This document shows positions 45,400-56,784 of a DNA stretch of 64,000 nucleotides, piece by piece (position 1 is the stretch's first letter; every line of letters starts with the position of its first letter). Source of the DNA: Escallonia rubra (Eukaryota; Streptophyta; Magnoliopsida; Escalloniales; Escalloniaceae); NCBI GenBank assembly GCA_033065855.1, contig JAVXUO010000741.1, forward strand, positions 1 to 64,000. The letters run 5' to 3'. Below the pieces are notes generated by a model. That model had not been told where the DNA came from and did not search any database. It was given only the letters and a program-made list of their open reading frames with translations. The position numbers and the translations under genes were made by a program.

Positions 45400-46510
45400 A
45401 CGATAGCAAACATGTTGTCTATCTAGCAATTCTACTAATATCCATTGCAAGGACTGTATCTTTAAAAATCCCCTAAATTAAGCATTTGCAAACATATATT
45501 TGATGAATATTATTTTGACAAGTAAAGCATGATTAAATGAAATACTTCTTTTGTCCCAATTTAACTGCTCTATTTTGACTTGACACGTATCTTAAAGATA
45601 TAAGTCATATATTATGTTTTTTTCATTTTGCCCCTAAAGAGAGAGGGAGAGGAGAAAGAAGTGTGTCACGAGAGACAGAGAATAATTGATGGATGGTTAA
45701 ATGTGAAGACATAAATAGAATAAAAAAAGTGTAAAAAGGTTAAATTTGAAAAACACATACAGAACCTTTCGTACTTTAGAGAGTGATCAACTTTTGTGGG
45801 GTAGTTCAAAAAAAAAATAAAAAAAATTTATCAATTAAAGTGAGATGAAGGGGGTATTAAAGTAAATTTATACCATTAATTCATAAGAAACCAAAGAGGG
45901 ATTTTTCAAGAAATTTGAGGGAGTACTATGCAGAGTTCACTATTTTCAATTTTTATTCAGGTTTTAGAGGTAGATTATAGAAACTTAAACTTAATCTGCA
46001 ATATAACAAAAAGAGAATTCTTCTCTTTTAAGTTTCCACTAGCATTTCAAGACTTAACATGGTGATTTGAGTGCATTTAGAAAATCCATAAATGCAATAA
46101 TAACCTCTTGGGTGGGACATTATACAATATCATTTTATCAGGTTCCCTCTACGAATATTACTATAGTAAAGCTGAAAGTATATATGATTACAAGATCCTA
46201 AATTTTGCTACAATCATTGCATGTAAGAGGAACAAGAGTGTACGGTCAAAATATTTTAATATAACCATTATTATTTTAGATAATAACCACTAAAGATCCA
46301 ATGAAGTGTCACTAAAAAGCGTTAAAGAGAGTCCTAAAAATCTATAGCAATTTAGTGCACCGTTCATGATTAAAAACAGAGTGCTTCTGTGCCTTGAAAA
46401 AAATTTACTATGTTATTTTAGATAAAACAATTGCAAATCACCTTACCGTACAGAGTAAGTGCAAAGCACGTATAATCAACTAGCATTATAAATGAAAACA
46501 AAAATGAGGA
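45400..46510. repeat. Paralogous chromosomal block, copy X2
   Basis: Same orientation as X1 (37600-40760). It lacks LTR C and the SINE found in X1, so it shows the original sites, and carries its own 130-bp insertion at 46284-46413. Confidence 0.8.
46284..46413. mobile_element. 130-bp insertion with 11-bp duplication, absent from X1
   Basis: ATTTTAGATAA occurs at 46273-46283 and 46414-46424, and X1 has a single copy (about 40658). The insert (CACTAAAGATCCAATGAAGT to TTTACTATGTT) has a diverged match at 47135-47255. It is A-rich near its right end. It could be a short retrotransposed piece. Confidence 0.65.
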
Positions 46511-46530
46511 CACAAGCATCAATATCTTAC

Positions 46531-46605
46531 CTTGCCTTACACATGATATCTTCAAGTGAAATGCCATAAACAACGATCATTTTCGTCATTGTAAACTTAC
46601 CATCC
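46531..46605 (-). other. Exon-like piece of the unrecognised gene family (block 2)
   Basis: The minus frame reads TMTKMIVVYGISLEDIMCK then AR, ending at a GTAAGA donor (46530-46525). It matches 25225-25318 at the protein level. Confidence 0.45.
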
Positions 46606-47499
46606 TAAGTTTCAATATAGAAAGGAACAATGATAAGAGAAAGCTAGATAAGAAAAAAACAAATTACTGAAATAAATTTGATGCCCTTGTTTTCATTAAC
46701 ATGAGCTCCTGTGAGGGCGGGAGCCTCACGCATTGAACAACCTTTTTCCTTTTCTTTTCCTCATTAACGGAAAAGTGCGCAACAGGCGGTTGATAATTTT
46801 TTTTATAATGACATTAGATGATGCAAAAGATTGATGAGCTCAAATTAAGATGTATCATTTGTGAAGAAATTCTACCGTATTGTATACGAGAACTTCGTCG
46901 AAATAGGATATTGATAAAGTACTCCATGTTTCAACATTTACACTCATTTTTCGTCACTAAAGACCCAAAAGGTGCAATTAAAAAGCATTAGATGGTGCAA
47001 AAGGTTGATGTCGCATCAGTTGTTAGGAGATTCTACCACATTTCTTACATTCCATAGAATAGAGAACTTCATCCAAATAGCGGATTGATGAGCGTACTCC
47101 ACCTTTCAACATTTACGCTCTTCTTTCGTCACTAAAGATCCAATAAAGTGTCACCAAAAAGCATTAAAGAGCGTCCTAAAAATCTATAGCAATTTACTGG
47201 ACCGTTCATGGTTAAAAACAGAGTGCTTCCCTTGCCTTGAAAAAAAATTACTATGTTCTTAAAAGGCTGAATAAATACCGATTTACGACTTTTCCAACAT
47301 GTTCGAAGCAACTATGTTATATATAATATATGAATTTATGGCCACCACAAGTATGGAAATTAGATAAAGAATTAAAGAAAAGGAAAGGAAAAGGCAAGTT
47401 GAGCCAAATGGTTTTAACGTGGAGCTTTCAAACATGAGGAATGACAATTTTTCTATTTAAGATTGACTCTGCAAACAAAGTCAACACCGTCGAAAAATG

Positions 47500-48650
47500 A
47501 GCCGAACTTTATTATCCCAATATATAATCATGTCTGCACAAAATGCAGAAGCCATAAGCAGTACAACAGGCAGACCATAATTTTATACTAAAATAATGCG
47601 TTCCACAGAAGGAGGAATTCATTAGGCACCTACTTATGAAATGTGAAGGAAAGCCTCCAAGAATATGACATATGGTGCAATGACATTAAGTCGATTTAGA
47701 AAATGTCAGGTTTCACCGGAACTAGTGTTGCACACAAAGTGACCAGAAATACCAGATTTGTAGAAGAGTTTTGAATCATAGATGGAAGATGTTCCCCAGT
47801 TTTTTATGCCATCCATCATTAAAGATGTAAAACCTACCTGACTGAGTAATAAGATCTTTTCCTTTTCGTAACAAAATATAATCATCTGTGATATATTCTC
47901 TCAGAAACCATCTTTTATCGGTTGTGTAAAAGAATTGTCGATCTAAGACGGTTGATCAAATTTTTTCATGGATTCAGATATTGGGAGAGAAATAAATGCA
48001 ATACCTTGGACGCGGCCTTGAAGTGACTTTTCTAGTTGAAAATTCTTCCCATCGTTCAATTCACAGCTACACATCGTCGTCGATATACCAAGATGTGTAT
48101 ATAGCTTGATATGAACTCCTAATCTTCAATTTTGGGCATGTAGAAGCTCTTTGGGTTTCTACATCACCTTGGCGGCGTGTTTAGAAACTAGAAAAGCTAG
48201 TTGTTTAGGGTAGGGTTTCCGCGGCGTGGGTAGAGACTAGAAACACTAGCTTTTATAAGCGTGTCTAAGGACTACAGTAATGCTTAGGGTTCAACAATCA
48301 ATGGCCAGAGATAAGTTACTTGTTATCCAACGTCCAAAAAATATCCCGAATGTTATATTTTTAACCAGTGGCGAAAGTACGCAATCGCTAGATACAAATT
48401 CCAAAAGGACTTTAGAAGCCAATTAAATTTACAGGATTGACATTCCCACTCTAATACTGAGCGATATCACTCTGTCCCGTCTCACATGAATAGCAACCCA
48501 ATTTAGCATAAGGTCATTTAATCTTGAAGTACTATCTTCATTTTCCCTAGTTATGAAAAATTTCGCGAAAGACTTTAAATAGCTCTGATGGGTAGTGACG
48601 TCTTCGTCCAAGTTCTTAAATCGAGCTCCAAAATTCATTTGTACTCTAGA
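47500..48650 (-). repeat. Paralogous block, 5' region of the unrecognised gene family (copy 2)
   Basis: It aligns with 49260-49378 plus 50148-50930 (copy 3) and in part with 28860-29600 (copy 1). A minus frame at about 48057-48005 reads MCSCELNDGKNFQLEKSLQG up to a GTATTG donor and could be the first exon. The segment 47825-47730 (MDGIKNWGTSSIYDSKLFYK) is another candidate exon. Confidence 0.45.
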
Positions 48651-48839
48651 CATTAATTACTAAAATACCATAGCATTCTTACTGTTTTTTATTCTATTTA
48701 TTTTTTCAAATTTAATCCTCCACTAACTCATTTTTTGAAGCTTTCGTCGCTGTAAATTTGTGCAATTTTTTTACGTTAATTAATGCGGTGTCATTGACTA
48801 TGTTCTTCACAAGCTGATCATGAGTAGATACGGATTTAC

Positions 48840-50930
48840 GACTTCTCCAACGTTTGAGGTAAACATGTTGTACATGGATTATGAATTTATGGCCACCACA
48901 GTAAGGAAATTAGATAGAGAATTTAAGATAAGGAAAGGAAATTAAAGGCAAGTTTAGCCAAATGGTTTTAACATGGAGCTCTCAAATGAGGAATAGCAAT
49001 TCTTCTCATTTAAGATTGACACCATAACCAAACACCATTGAAAATTGAGTGCAACTTTATCATCCTTACATATAAACCAAGTAACCTTTTTAGGGGCACG
49101 ACGTCTCTAGATGTTTCTCTAAGGAAAATCACCACCATAGGTATGTCTATGCATATAGTCTATTTATATCCGATCAACGTTGTAACAACAAAATGCAGAA
49201 GTCATATAGCACAACAGGTAGGCGATCATTTTCCTTCCTTTGTGCAAAAGTCACATATGGCATGAACTTTATACTAAAATCAACCAATTCCACAAATGTG
49301 GAATTGGTTAGGCACCCATGTGTGAAATGTGAACGAAAGCCGCCTAGAATATCATAAATGACGCAAAGAGGAGATTAAGGGGCCGTTTGACAGGGTTTTT
49401 TTTTGCTCTTTTTTTTTCAGTTTTGAAAATTGGAAAAATTAGGAGTGTTTGGTACCACTTTTTTTTTTCAATTTAAAAAGTGGCTTTTTAAATTGTAGAG
49501 TAAAAAAAAAAAGAGGAAAAAGCTCTTTTCGTTTTCACTTTAATTTTTTTTTTGAGACCTCCACCATAACTCACTCACCGCCGCCCGGTAGCCACCGACA
49601 GCCACCTCTGGCCGCCGGCAGCCATCACCGGGCGGCGGTCGGCAGTGGCCACCACCGCTGGTCGGAGGCCACCTCTGGTAGCCATCGCCGCCCGACAGCC
49701 ACCTCCGGCAGCGACAACCACCACCGGGCGACAGGTGGCCTCCGGCCATCACCGCCGCCCGACAGCCACTGTCGCCCACCGGCAACCACCACCGCCAGCC
49801 GCCACCGCCGCCCGCCGGCAACCACCACCGCCGGCAGCCACCTCCGGCCACCACTGCCGCCGACAACCACCGCCGGCAGCCACTGCCGCCGACAACCACC
49901 GCCGACAGCCACTGCCGCCGACAACCACCGCCGGCCACCACCACCGTCGACCACCGCTACGCCCCACCTTCGCCACCGTAAACCACCACAAAAAAAAAAG
50001 TAAAAATATAAAGAGTTACCAAACACAAAAAAAAAAAAAAACTAAAAAAAAAGGGTTATCAAACACCCACTTGTTTTTGTAAAAAAAATAATTTAAACTG
50101 CTCTTTAAAAACTGAAGACAAAAAAAAAAGCTCTGTCAAACAGAGCCTAAGTGAATATAGAAAATGTCAAGTTTCACGGAAAATAGTACGTGTTGTACGG
50201 GAATTGGCCAGAAATGCCAGATTTATCATAGAGTTTGACTCATGGATGGAAGATATTCCCCATGTTTTGATGCCATCAATTAAAGATGTCAACTCTACAA
50301 GCTGATTGACGCAATATAATTGTTATCTTTATTAAAAAAGAATAATCAGCTAAGTTTATAATCTTTCAAACCATCTTTTACCAGTTGTGCAAATTAAGGA
50401 GTTGTCAATCTAAGATGGTTGTTTTTCACGGATTCAGCTAGAGGTTGGAGAGAAATAATGTAGTACCTTGGAGCTGATCCTTAATAGCTACACCGTAATC
50501 AATGTACGAGTATATGTGTATATAGCTCGATATGAATTCTTACTTCAATTTGGGACATGTAGAAGCTCTTCAAAGGTTTCTACATTATCTTGCGGTGTGC
50601 GTTTAGAAGCGCTAGCTATTTAGGATAGAGTTTCTAGATGACCTTGGGGCGTGTGTAGAGACTAGAAATGCTAGCTTTACAAGCGTGTCTAAGGACTTTT
50701 GAAGGAAGACTTTTCATACCAGTTAAATTAATATTCTCACTCCAAAGCCGAACGGACTCACTCCGTTACATCTCATATGAATGGTGTCAATTTAGAGTGA
50801 GCTAGTTTAATCTTGAACTATGATCTTTTTTTAACTCTTAATTAATTAAAATTCCGTCAAAGACTTCCAATATCTCTGATGGGTCGTAATGTCTTTGTCC
50901 AAGTTCTTAAATGGAGCTCTAAATAATCTG
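48840..50930 (-). repeat. Paralogous block, 5' region of the unrecognised gene family (copy 3)
   Basis: It aligns with 47290-48650 but is interrupted by an element at 49379-50147. Only non-coding similarity was clear; the exon-like stretches of copy 2 carry stops or shifts here. Confidence 0.5.
49379..50147. mobile_element. AT-armed Tourist-like element with CCACCG-rich core
   Basis: The inverted ends GGCCGTTTGACAGGGTTTT and AAGCTCTGTCAAACAGAGCC are flanked by TAA (49376-49378, 50148-50150). The paralogous block has the uninterrupted ATTAAG site (about 47691). The arms are A/T homopolymers; the core (49555-49985) is dense in CCACCGCCGGCAGCC-type repeats. Frames of 80-184 codons in the core on both strands are repeat products. 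Confidence 0.8.
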
Positions 50931-51210
50931 GCGTCACTCTAAACATTAGTTAAAAACCAAAGCATAATAAGAAGTATATAGCAATAATCCGTACCCCAAA
51001 AAAAAAAAAAGTAGTTATTTTTGCTTTCGGTTAATGAACCGGGGGAATTATGGTAAAATTGACCTAATTTCTTTGAAGTAAATAAATAAGTCCTAGGTTA
51101 TAAATGTAATAATTTGCGATGATCGACAAATAAATGATAGTAGGTGGGCTGCTTTGAGGAATTTAAATCTTTTACGTGAAAGAAAGGAGAGAAAACAGAT
51201 AGGGGAAAGG

Positions 51211-52367
51211 TAGGGATGGCAATGGGGCGGGTCGGATGCGGATCTGCTAAAATCCGAACCCGCCCCGCTACTCCTGAAATCCCACCCCGCCCCGCACCCG
51301 CCCCGCGCCGGGTTCTGTAACCTTAATACCACATCCGACCCTAACATTCTTTAGAAAACCCATCCCCGCCCCGCCTCGCCCCGCCCAAACCCCTTCTTAA
51401 ACTCTTCTCCTTCTCTGAAGGCTCCCCCAGGCCAAAGCCATGGATCGATCTCAGACTGTGTGGCCGGCGGTGGAGTCGCAGAAGATCAGTGGCCTTCGGA
51501 TCGATCTCAGATTCTCGGTGAGCGACGGTCGGCGGTGGAGTCGAAGAAGATACGGTGGCCTTCGCATCGATCTCAGATTCTCCGTGAGCGACGACCGGCG
51601 GTGGAGAAGACGCAGCGGAAGTGAGAGTTTGAGAGAAGATGGAGAGTTTGAGAGAAGATGGGCTGCGTTGAGAAAACAGAGAAGTGAGTTTGAGAGAAGG
51701 GGCGGCAGAACTGAGAGGCAAGAGAAAGAGAGAGAGTCGACTTCATCTAGCCCACTTCTGCCATGACCACAGTCCAGTGTAAGCAGTAACTATGTATTCT
51801 TTGTCATATACGAACAAATTTTGACGATTCAAGAGGAATTACGGGCCTTCTATGAGGAGATACAAAGAGAAAAGACGAAGAAACCTGCCATTTTAATACC
51901 AGTCCTGATGGTGCCATTCTACAAAGAATCATTAGGGAAGAATTATCGACGTGAAGAAGAAGAAAAAGTGATGGAGGGAGCGGCTGCCAGAGTGGACCGG
52001 CCAAGTTCTTTGACTCTTTATGATGTCAAGCACTTGATGAAGAGAGAGAATTGAGTTTGAGAGAAGGGGGCCAAGGGGCGGCAGAACTGGAGAAAGATAA
52101 GAGGCTTTATCCATTATATATACTATATAAGATGGATGGTCGAGATCGCCTAGATCTAGGGTTAGTATAAAAACTAATTATATATAAGATAGCGGGGCGG
52201 GGCGCGGGGCGGTTAGCCTAAATACCAAACCCGCCCCGTACCCGCTGCGGGTTTAAATTTTATATACCATACCCGCCCCGTAACCCGGTCAAAGTCAAGA
52301 AAACCCGCTCCTATAGGATCGGGGCGGGGCGGATATCCGCCGGGTCGGATTTAAATTGCCATCCCTA
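51211..52367. mobile_element. Non-autonomous hAT element, 1157 bp, with 8-bp TSD
   Basis: The left end TAGGGATGGCAATGGGGCGG and the right end ATTGCCATCCCTA are inverted. The perfect duplication GGGAAAGG lies at 51203-51210 and 52368-52375. Subterminal regions are rich in CCCGCCCCG, as is common in plant Ac-like elements. The interior contains a tandem duplicated 70-bp segment (about 51475-51610) and a 77-codon frame (51821-52054, EELRAFYEEIQREKTKKPAI) that looks coding but is not a recognised transposase; it may be captured host sequence. Confidence 0.92.
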
Positions 52368-52740
52368 GGGAAAGGTAAGAAAAAGGCCAAAAAACGGCAG
52401 AAAAGGAAGGATGGGAATGGAGGAGACTTGCAAACGTTGAACAATGAAGAGTTCAAGAGAGCAACTTACGGGGCTTTAAGATCTGAGGGGCGGGCTTAAG
52501 AGGAGCATGTGACTGGAAGGGATAACAAATGCACGACGAAGAGAATCATTGTTACCAATTTCTTATTGCTTATTGTTAATTAGTATTAGTGACGAACAGA
52601 AGTGGTAATTAATTCTCTGTTGCAGAATTTGAGTTCTTTGACAATTTTAGAGTTATGGGCTACTAGATACGGTTATACTCGGGTGATATTACATGGTGAT
52701 ATTAGTCTAATATTAGCCTAATATTATATGGTGATCTATA

Positions 52741-53967
52741 TGATAGAAAAGATGAAAGGAAAGATTATTATATTAGATAGCATTATAAAACTGAGTACAA
52801 TGAGACTTTTATATACGCAAGAGAAAACTATCCTACCAGAAACAAAAAAGAGAATCATATATAAGTTATGAGAACTCTATAATGTTCTAGACATAGGACA
52901 ATCGAGAAAAGATAATTATCATATTAATATATATCATTTAACATCTCCCTTCAAACCCAAGGTGGTAGAGAAGAACAAGCTTGAGTTTGGAGGTTAAGTC
53001 CAGAGCAGTGTCTTGTTACTAGCTGCACTATGTGGAATCCAAGTTAAGATGAATTCCATGTGTAGAGTCTGGGGATGCAAGAACAGAGCAGGAGTCCCAG
53101 GGCAAAGTCCTACAACCATCAAGGTCTTAGGGCGAGGATCCGGCGATTAAGAACAGATCAAGAGTCCCGAGGCGAAGTCTGACAACCATAAAGTCTCAGG
53201 GTGAGGTCTAGCGACTAAGAACAAGGCAACGGTCCCAAAATTAAATGAGGTCTGCAGACATAAGAACATAGCAGGCTTCTCGGGGCAAGGTCCGACGACC
53301 ATAAAGGTCTCGAGATGAGGTCCGGTGACTAAGAACAAGACAGGAGTTCCAGAACGAGGTCCGCAGACTGAGAACAGAACATGAGTCCTAAGGCGAGGTC
53401 AGACGACCATAAAGGTCTCGGGGTGAGGTTCGATGACTAAGAACAAGGCATGAGTCCCAGAACGAGGTCTGCACACTAAGAACATAGCAGAAGAAGATTT
53501 TTTTTTCTTTTTTTCTTTTTTGAGCGAAAGAAATAAGTTAGAGTTGATGGACAGTAAGAGTGGGCGGTGGCTAGAGTTTCAACACAAGCGAAGATCACTA
53601 TATAGAAAGGGCAAGAAAGAAAACTCAAGAAGAAAAGCAAGGCACGAAAAGAAACAAAATCACATGAATTGGCCGGGCGAAAGACAAAAGGTCGTCCACC
53701 GGAGTTTTAAAAAATAGTTGAAAGACTCTCAAACTGGCAGATCGTATGGCTCTGATCATGATAGAAAAGGTGAAGGGAAAGATAATTATATTAGAGAGTA
53801 TTATAAAACGGAGTACAATGAGACCTTTATATAGATAAGAGAAAACTATCATACCAAAAATCAAAAACAAAAAAGAGAATCCTATATAAGTTAGGAGAAC
53901 TCTATAATGTTCAAGACATAGGATAATAGGAAAAATGTAATTGTATATTAATATATATCATCTAACA
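52741..53967 (-). mobile_element. TRIM (terminal-repeat retrotransposon in miniature)
   Basis: Direct repeats of about 205 bp lie at 52741-52943 and 53759-53967. On the minus strand the LTR starts TGTTAGATGATATA and ends TTTTCTATCA. Just inside the 5' LTR is TGATCAGAGCCATACGATC (53740-53758), similar to the initiator-tRNA-Met primer site (TGGTATCAGAGC), and a purine-rich GGGTTTGAAGGGAGA precedes the 3' LTR. The interior (815 bp) has no gag-pol and consists largely of diverged tandem units (AGGTCCGACGACCATAAAGG and ACTAAGAACA). No clean TSD was found. Confidence 0.82.
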
Positions 53968-54347
53968 CTCTCTATATTAAGGTACATAAACTTATGTAGT
54001 ACATGAGGGTAATGGTTTGGGCATGTACTTGTACATGAATAGTTAAAGCTCAATTGTAGTTTTAACTAACGAAATGCATCTGATACTATAGATTCGGTGT
54101 AAGAGGATTAGGGTCGTACTCTTGGTGGAAACAGAGATACTTAAGCTGTTAACATGTGTTCAGGAGTACCGTTTGAAATGTTTGGATGACTTTGAGTATT
54201 CAAGTTAATGTTTCGGGAATGTTACTCCTGCTATATATGTCTTTGGCAATGTTTGAAATGCCATGATCATTTTGATTTATTCACTCATGGAATCTTATGA
54301 GTTGAATAAGCTATTGTGAAAAGGCAAATGATAGTTACTGTTTTTGT

Positions 54348-54474
54348 TGTTTGTTGTGCCCCATATCTACGCCTTTATCAATGGGACTACGTATGTTGAC
54401 GATTAATGTTTGTTGTGTTCCATATCCACGCCTTTGTCAATGGGACTATGCATGTTAACGATTGATGCATAGTA
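54348..54474. repeat. Two tandem 62-bp units
   Basis: TGTTTGTTGTGCCCCATATC with CACGCCTTTGTCAATGGGAC is repeated once, about 62 bp apart. The surrounding 53970-54670 holds no recognised gene. Confidence 0.75.
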
Positions 54475-54671
54475 TTGTCGTATATGATTGCTCACGCGTC
54501 AACATCGATGATTATTATGATATGGAATTTCAGACTCTAGCAAATAGGACTAGTACGTTGACCGTTGAGCGCAACGGTTGACTGATGTGATGGGAGTAAA
54601 AGATGTCCCTAGACCCGAAATGAATGATTTCGGCATCAATGACCGAAGTCTAGGCTAGTGAAATTATTTAG

Positions 54672-55144
54672 CTAGGTAGCGTTTGAAATCACTTATAGTT
54701 TTGATTTTTTGTTTTTAAAAAAATAAAAATAAAAACCAGTTTAGTTTTTGTTTTTTACAAAAATAAATGGGTGTTTGATTACCTAATTTTTATTTTGAGA
54801 TTTTTCTTTTGGCTGTTTGATTATCCAGTTTTTATTTTGAGTTTTTTCTTTGGTGTTGGTTGCGGTGGTAGTGGTGGGACGTGGCGGTGACCGGCAGCAG
54901 GGGGCCGACGGTGGCTGGTAGTGGTCGACGGCGGCGGTTGGTGGTGGCGGTCTCAAAACAAAAATTAAAACTGGAAACCCAAAACTCTAAAATGGGAGTT
55001 TTAAAAAATAACCCTATTTTAAAAACTGGTTTTCAAAACTGAAGGAAAAAACAAACGAAAACTGTATGCTAAACGCGTTTTTTTTCCTCCGATTTACAAA
55101 ATTAGAGAAAAAATTGAAAATTAAATGATTTTTAAACAGACCCT
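54672..55144. mobile_element. AT-armed element with GGTGGC-rich core
   Basis: The ends GGTAGCGTTTGAAATCACTT and AAATGATTTTTAAACAGACC are imperfect inverted repeats. The arms are A/T-rich (TTTTTGTTTTT, AAAAACTGG) and the core (54850-54955) is dense in GGTGG/GGCGG triplets. The architecture matches 49379-50147 and 62095-63162. Ends are approximate. Confidence 0.6.
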
Positions 55145-56393
55145 TAAGTCTTTAATTCCCGGTTAACATTTTTCTTCTCTTATGCAAAGGATTTTTATAC
55201 GAACTAAATTTCATCGCATGATTTTACTAAGACTTAGATACATCAATAGTGACCTTGATTATCACTTTTCTAGCATCATTTAACTTGAGTTTCCAAAATG
55301 TGACTTTTGATTATCATTCAAGCCTAATGGTCTGGATTAAATCGATGTCCGGTAAATATAAAAAACTGATTGAACTAATTCTCAAAGGTTAGAAAACTGA
55401 TTAAATCTTTTCAAAAGCTAAAATATTAATCTAATCATTAAACAAGAAAACGAGAATAACTAATTACTTGTCCATAATCACGTTTAAGTAACGTACCAAA
55501 ATTGAATATTTCTATTAATTACAAAGACCTTTAATTTAGGACCTTTTATTCAAATACTGAAAATTTGGTAATTTTGCTATTTTGAAACGGTTTTCAGTAC
55601 TCTTAACCAAACACCCTCCATAACTTGGACCTAAATTTTTTTTTTAAAATAGCTTTAGCTGATTTTCAAACTGGATTTAGATTTAAGGGCTAATTGCAAA
55701 TTCTTACTCTAAAGTATCACCTTAATACAACTTAAGGACCCAATATTTCAAAAGTGCCAAACGAGTACTTGAAGTATCATTTTTGAATCAAATTAGTCCA
55801 AAGACTAATGGAGGGTGGAATCCGATAAAAAGTCTAGGAGTATAACTGTCTTTATGAAAAAGTATCATAAAGCAGATCCATGTAGCCCGTCTTTTCCTAA
55901 TTTATTGGTCCATGTCATCTATCATGGAATGAAAATGTGAGAAAGTATAACCGTCGTTACACACATGTGTGCGTGCGCACAGTTTTTGGAAAGTTATGCA
56001 TACAGGCGCCCACACACATACCGCCGTGCCTCTACCTAGCACCATTTTCATCTCCGATCACCATAACTAACAACAAAAATAGGGGTGAGATCTTGTTTTG
56101 ATTTCCTCATCAAATTGAAAAAGGAGTTTGCCTGGAATCTACGTTTTCACATGAAAAATTAAATTTACATTTTGGTTCTTGGTGCATGGGTTTGTTATCA
56201 GGAGGGGAGTGTGCATTATTGCTTGATGATGCTTGTGTCGATGGTTGATTGAGGTGGTGTTATATAGGTGAGGCCTTCGGTTGCGATGGCGATATTTTGG
56301 TCATCGACAGTGGATTGAGGTGGGGTGATATGGTGATCTGCAGTGGTTATTAGATTGGCTGATCGACCGTGGGTTGAGGTGGTGGCGATATGG

Positions 56394-56784
56394 TGATCCC
56401 GCGTACGTTGCGGAACCCGAGCCTGGACCGATGACCTGCAAGACAGAAAACGAGTGACCGCCGGGTGGGGTTCCCGGCGGAGAACTCTCCGATGCTTAAG
56501 TCAGAGCGCAGCTACATGATAATGACTCTGCAAAAGCATGAATGTGTGTGTAGTTGTGTAGTCGTCCCTTTTACCTGGGGGGTAGACCCCTTTATATAAT
56601 GGTAGGAAGAAGAGCCATAGTAGGACTTGAATGTGAACAAATCCAATTAGGATTGTATTAGGATTCTAGAGAATCACGTGTCTATCTCTGATGATAGAGT
56701 CTTGATAAGATAATCCCCAATGTCCTAGTATGACTGAGAGTGCCGGTATTCCCCAATTATTGGGAGTATATTTGAGATATATCA
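56394..56784 (-). repeat. 3' LTR of the 56.4-61.3 kb retrotransposon
   Basis: 391 bp, starting TGATATATCTCAAATATACT on the minus strand, nearly identical to 60896-61285. It contains a TATA-like TTATATAAAGGG on the minus strand (about 56600). Confidence 0.92.

Noticed and set aside
49449..50082. Open frames of 133-184 codons on both strands
   Set aside because: They lie in the CCACCG-type repeat core of a transposon; a triplet-based repeat stays open in several frames on both strands and the proteins are low-complexity.
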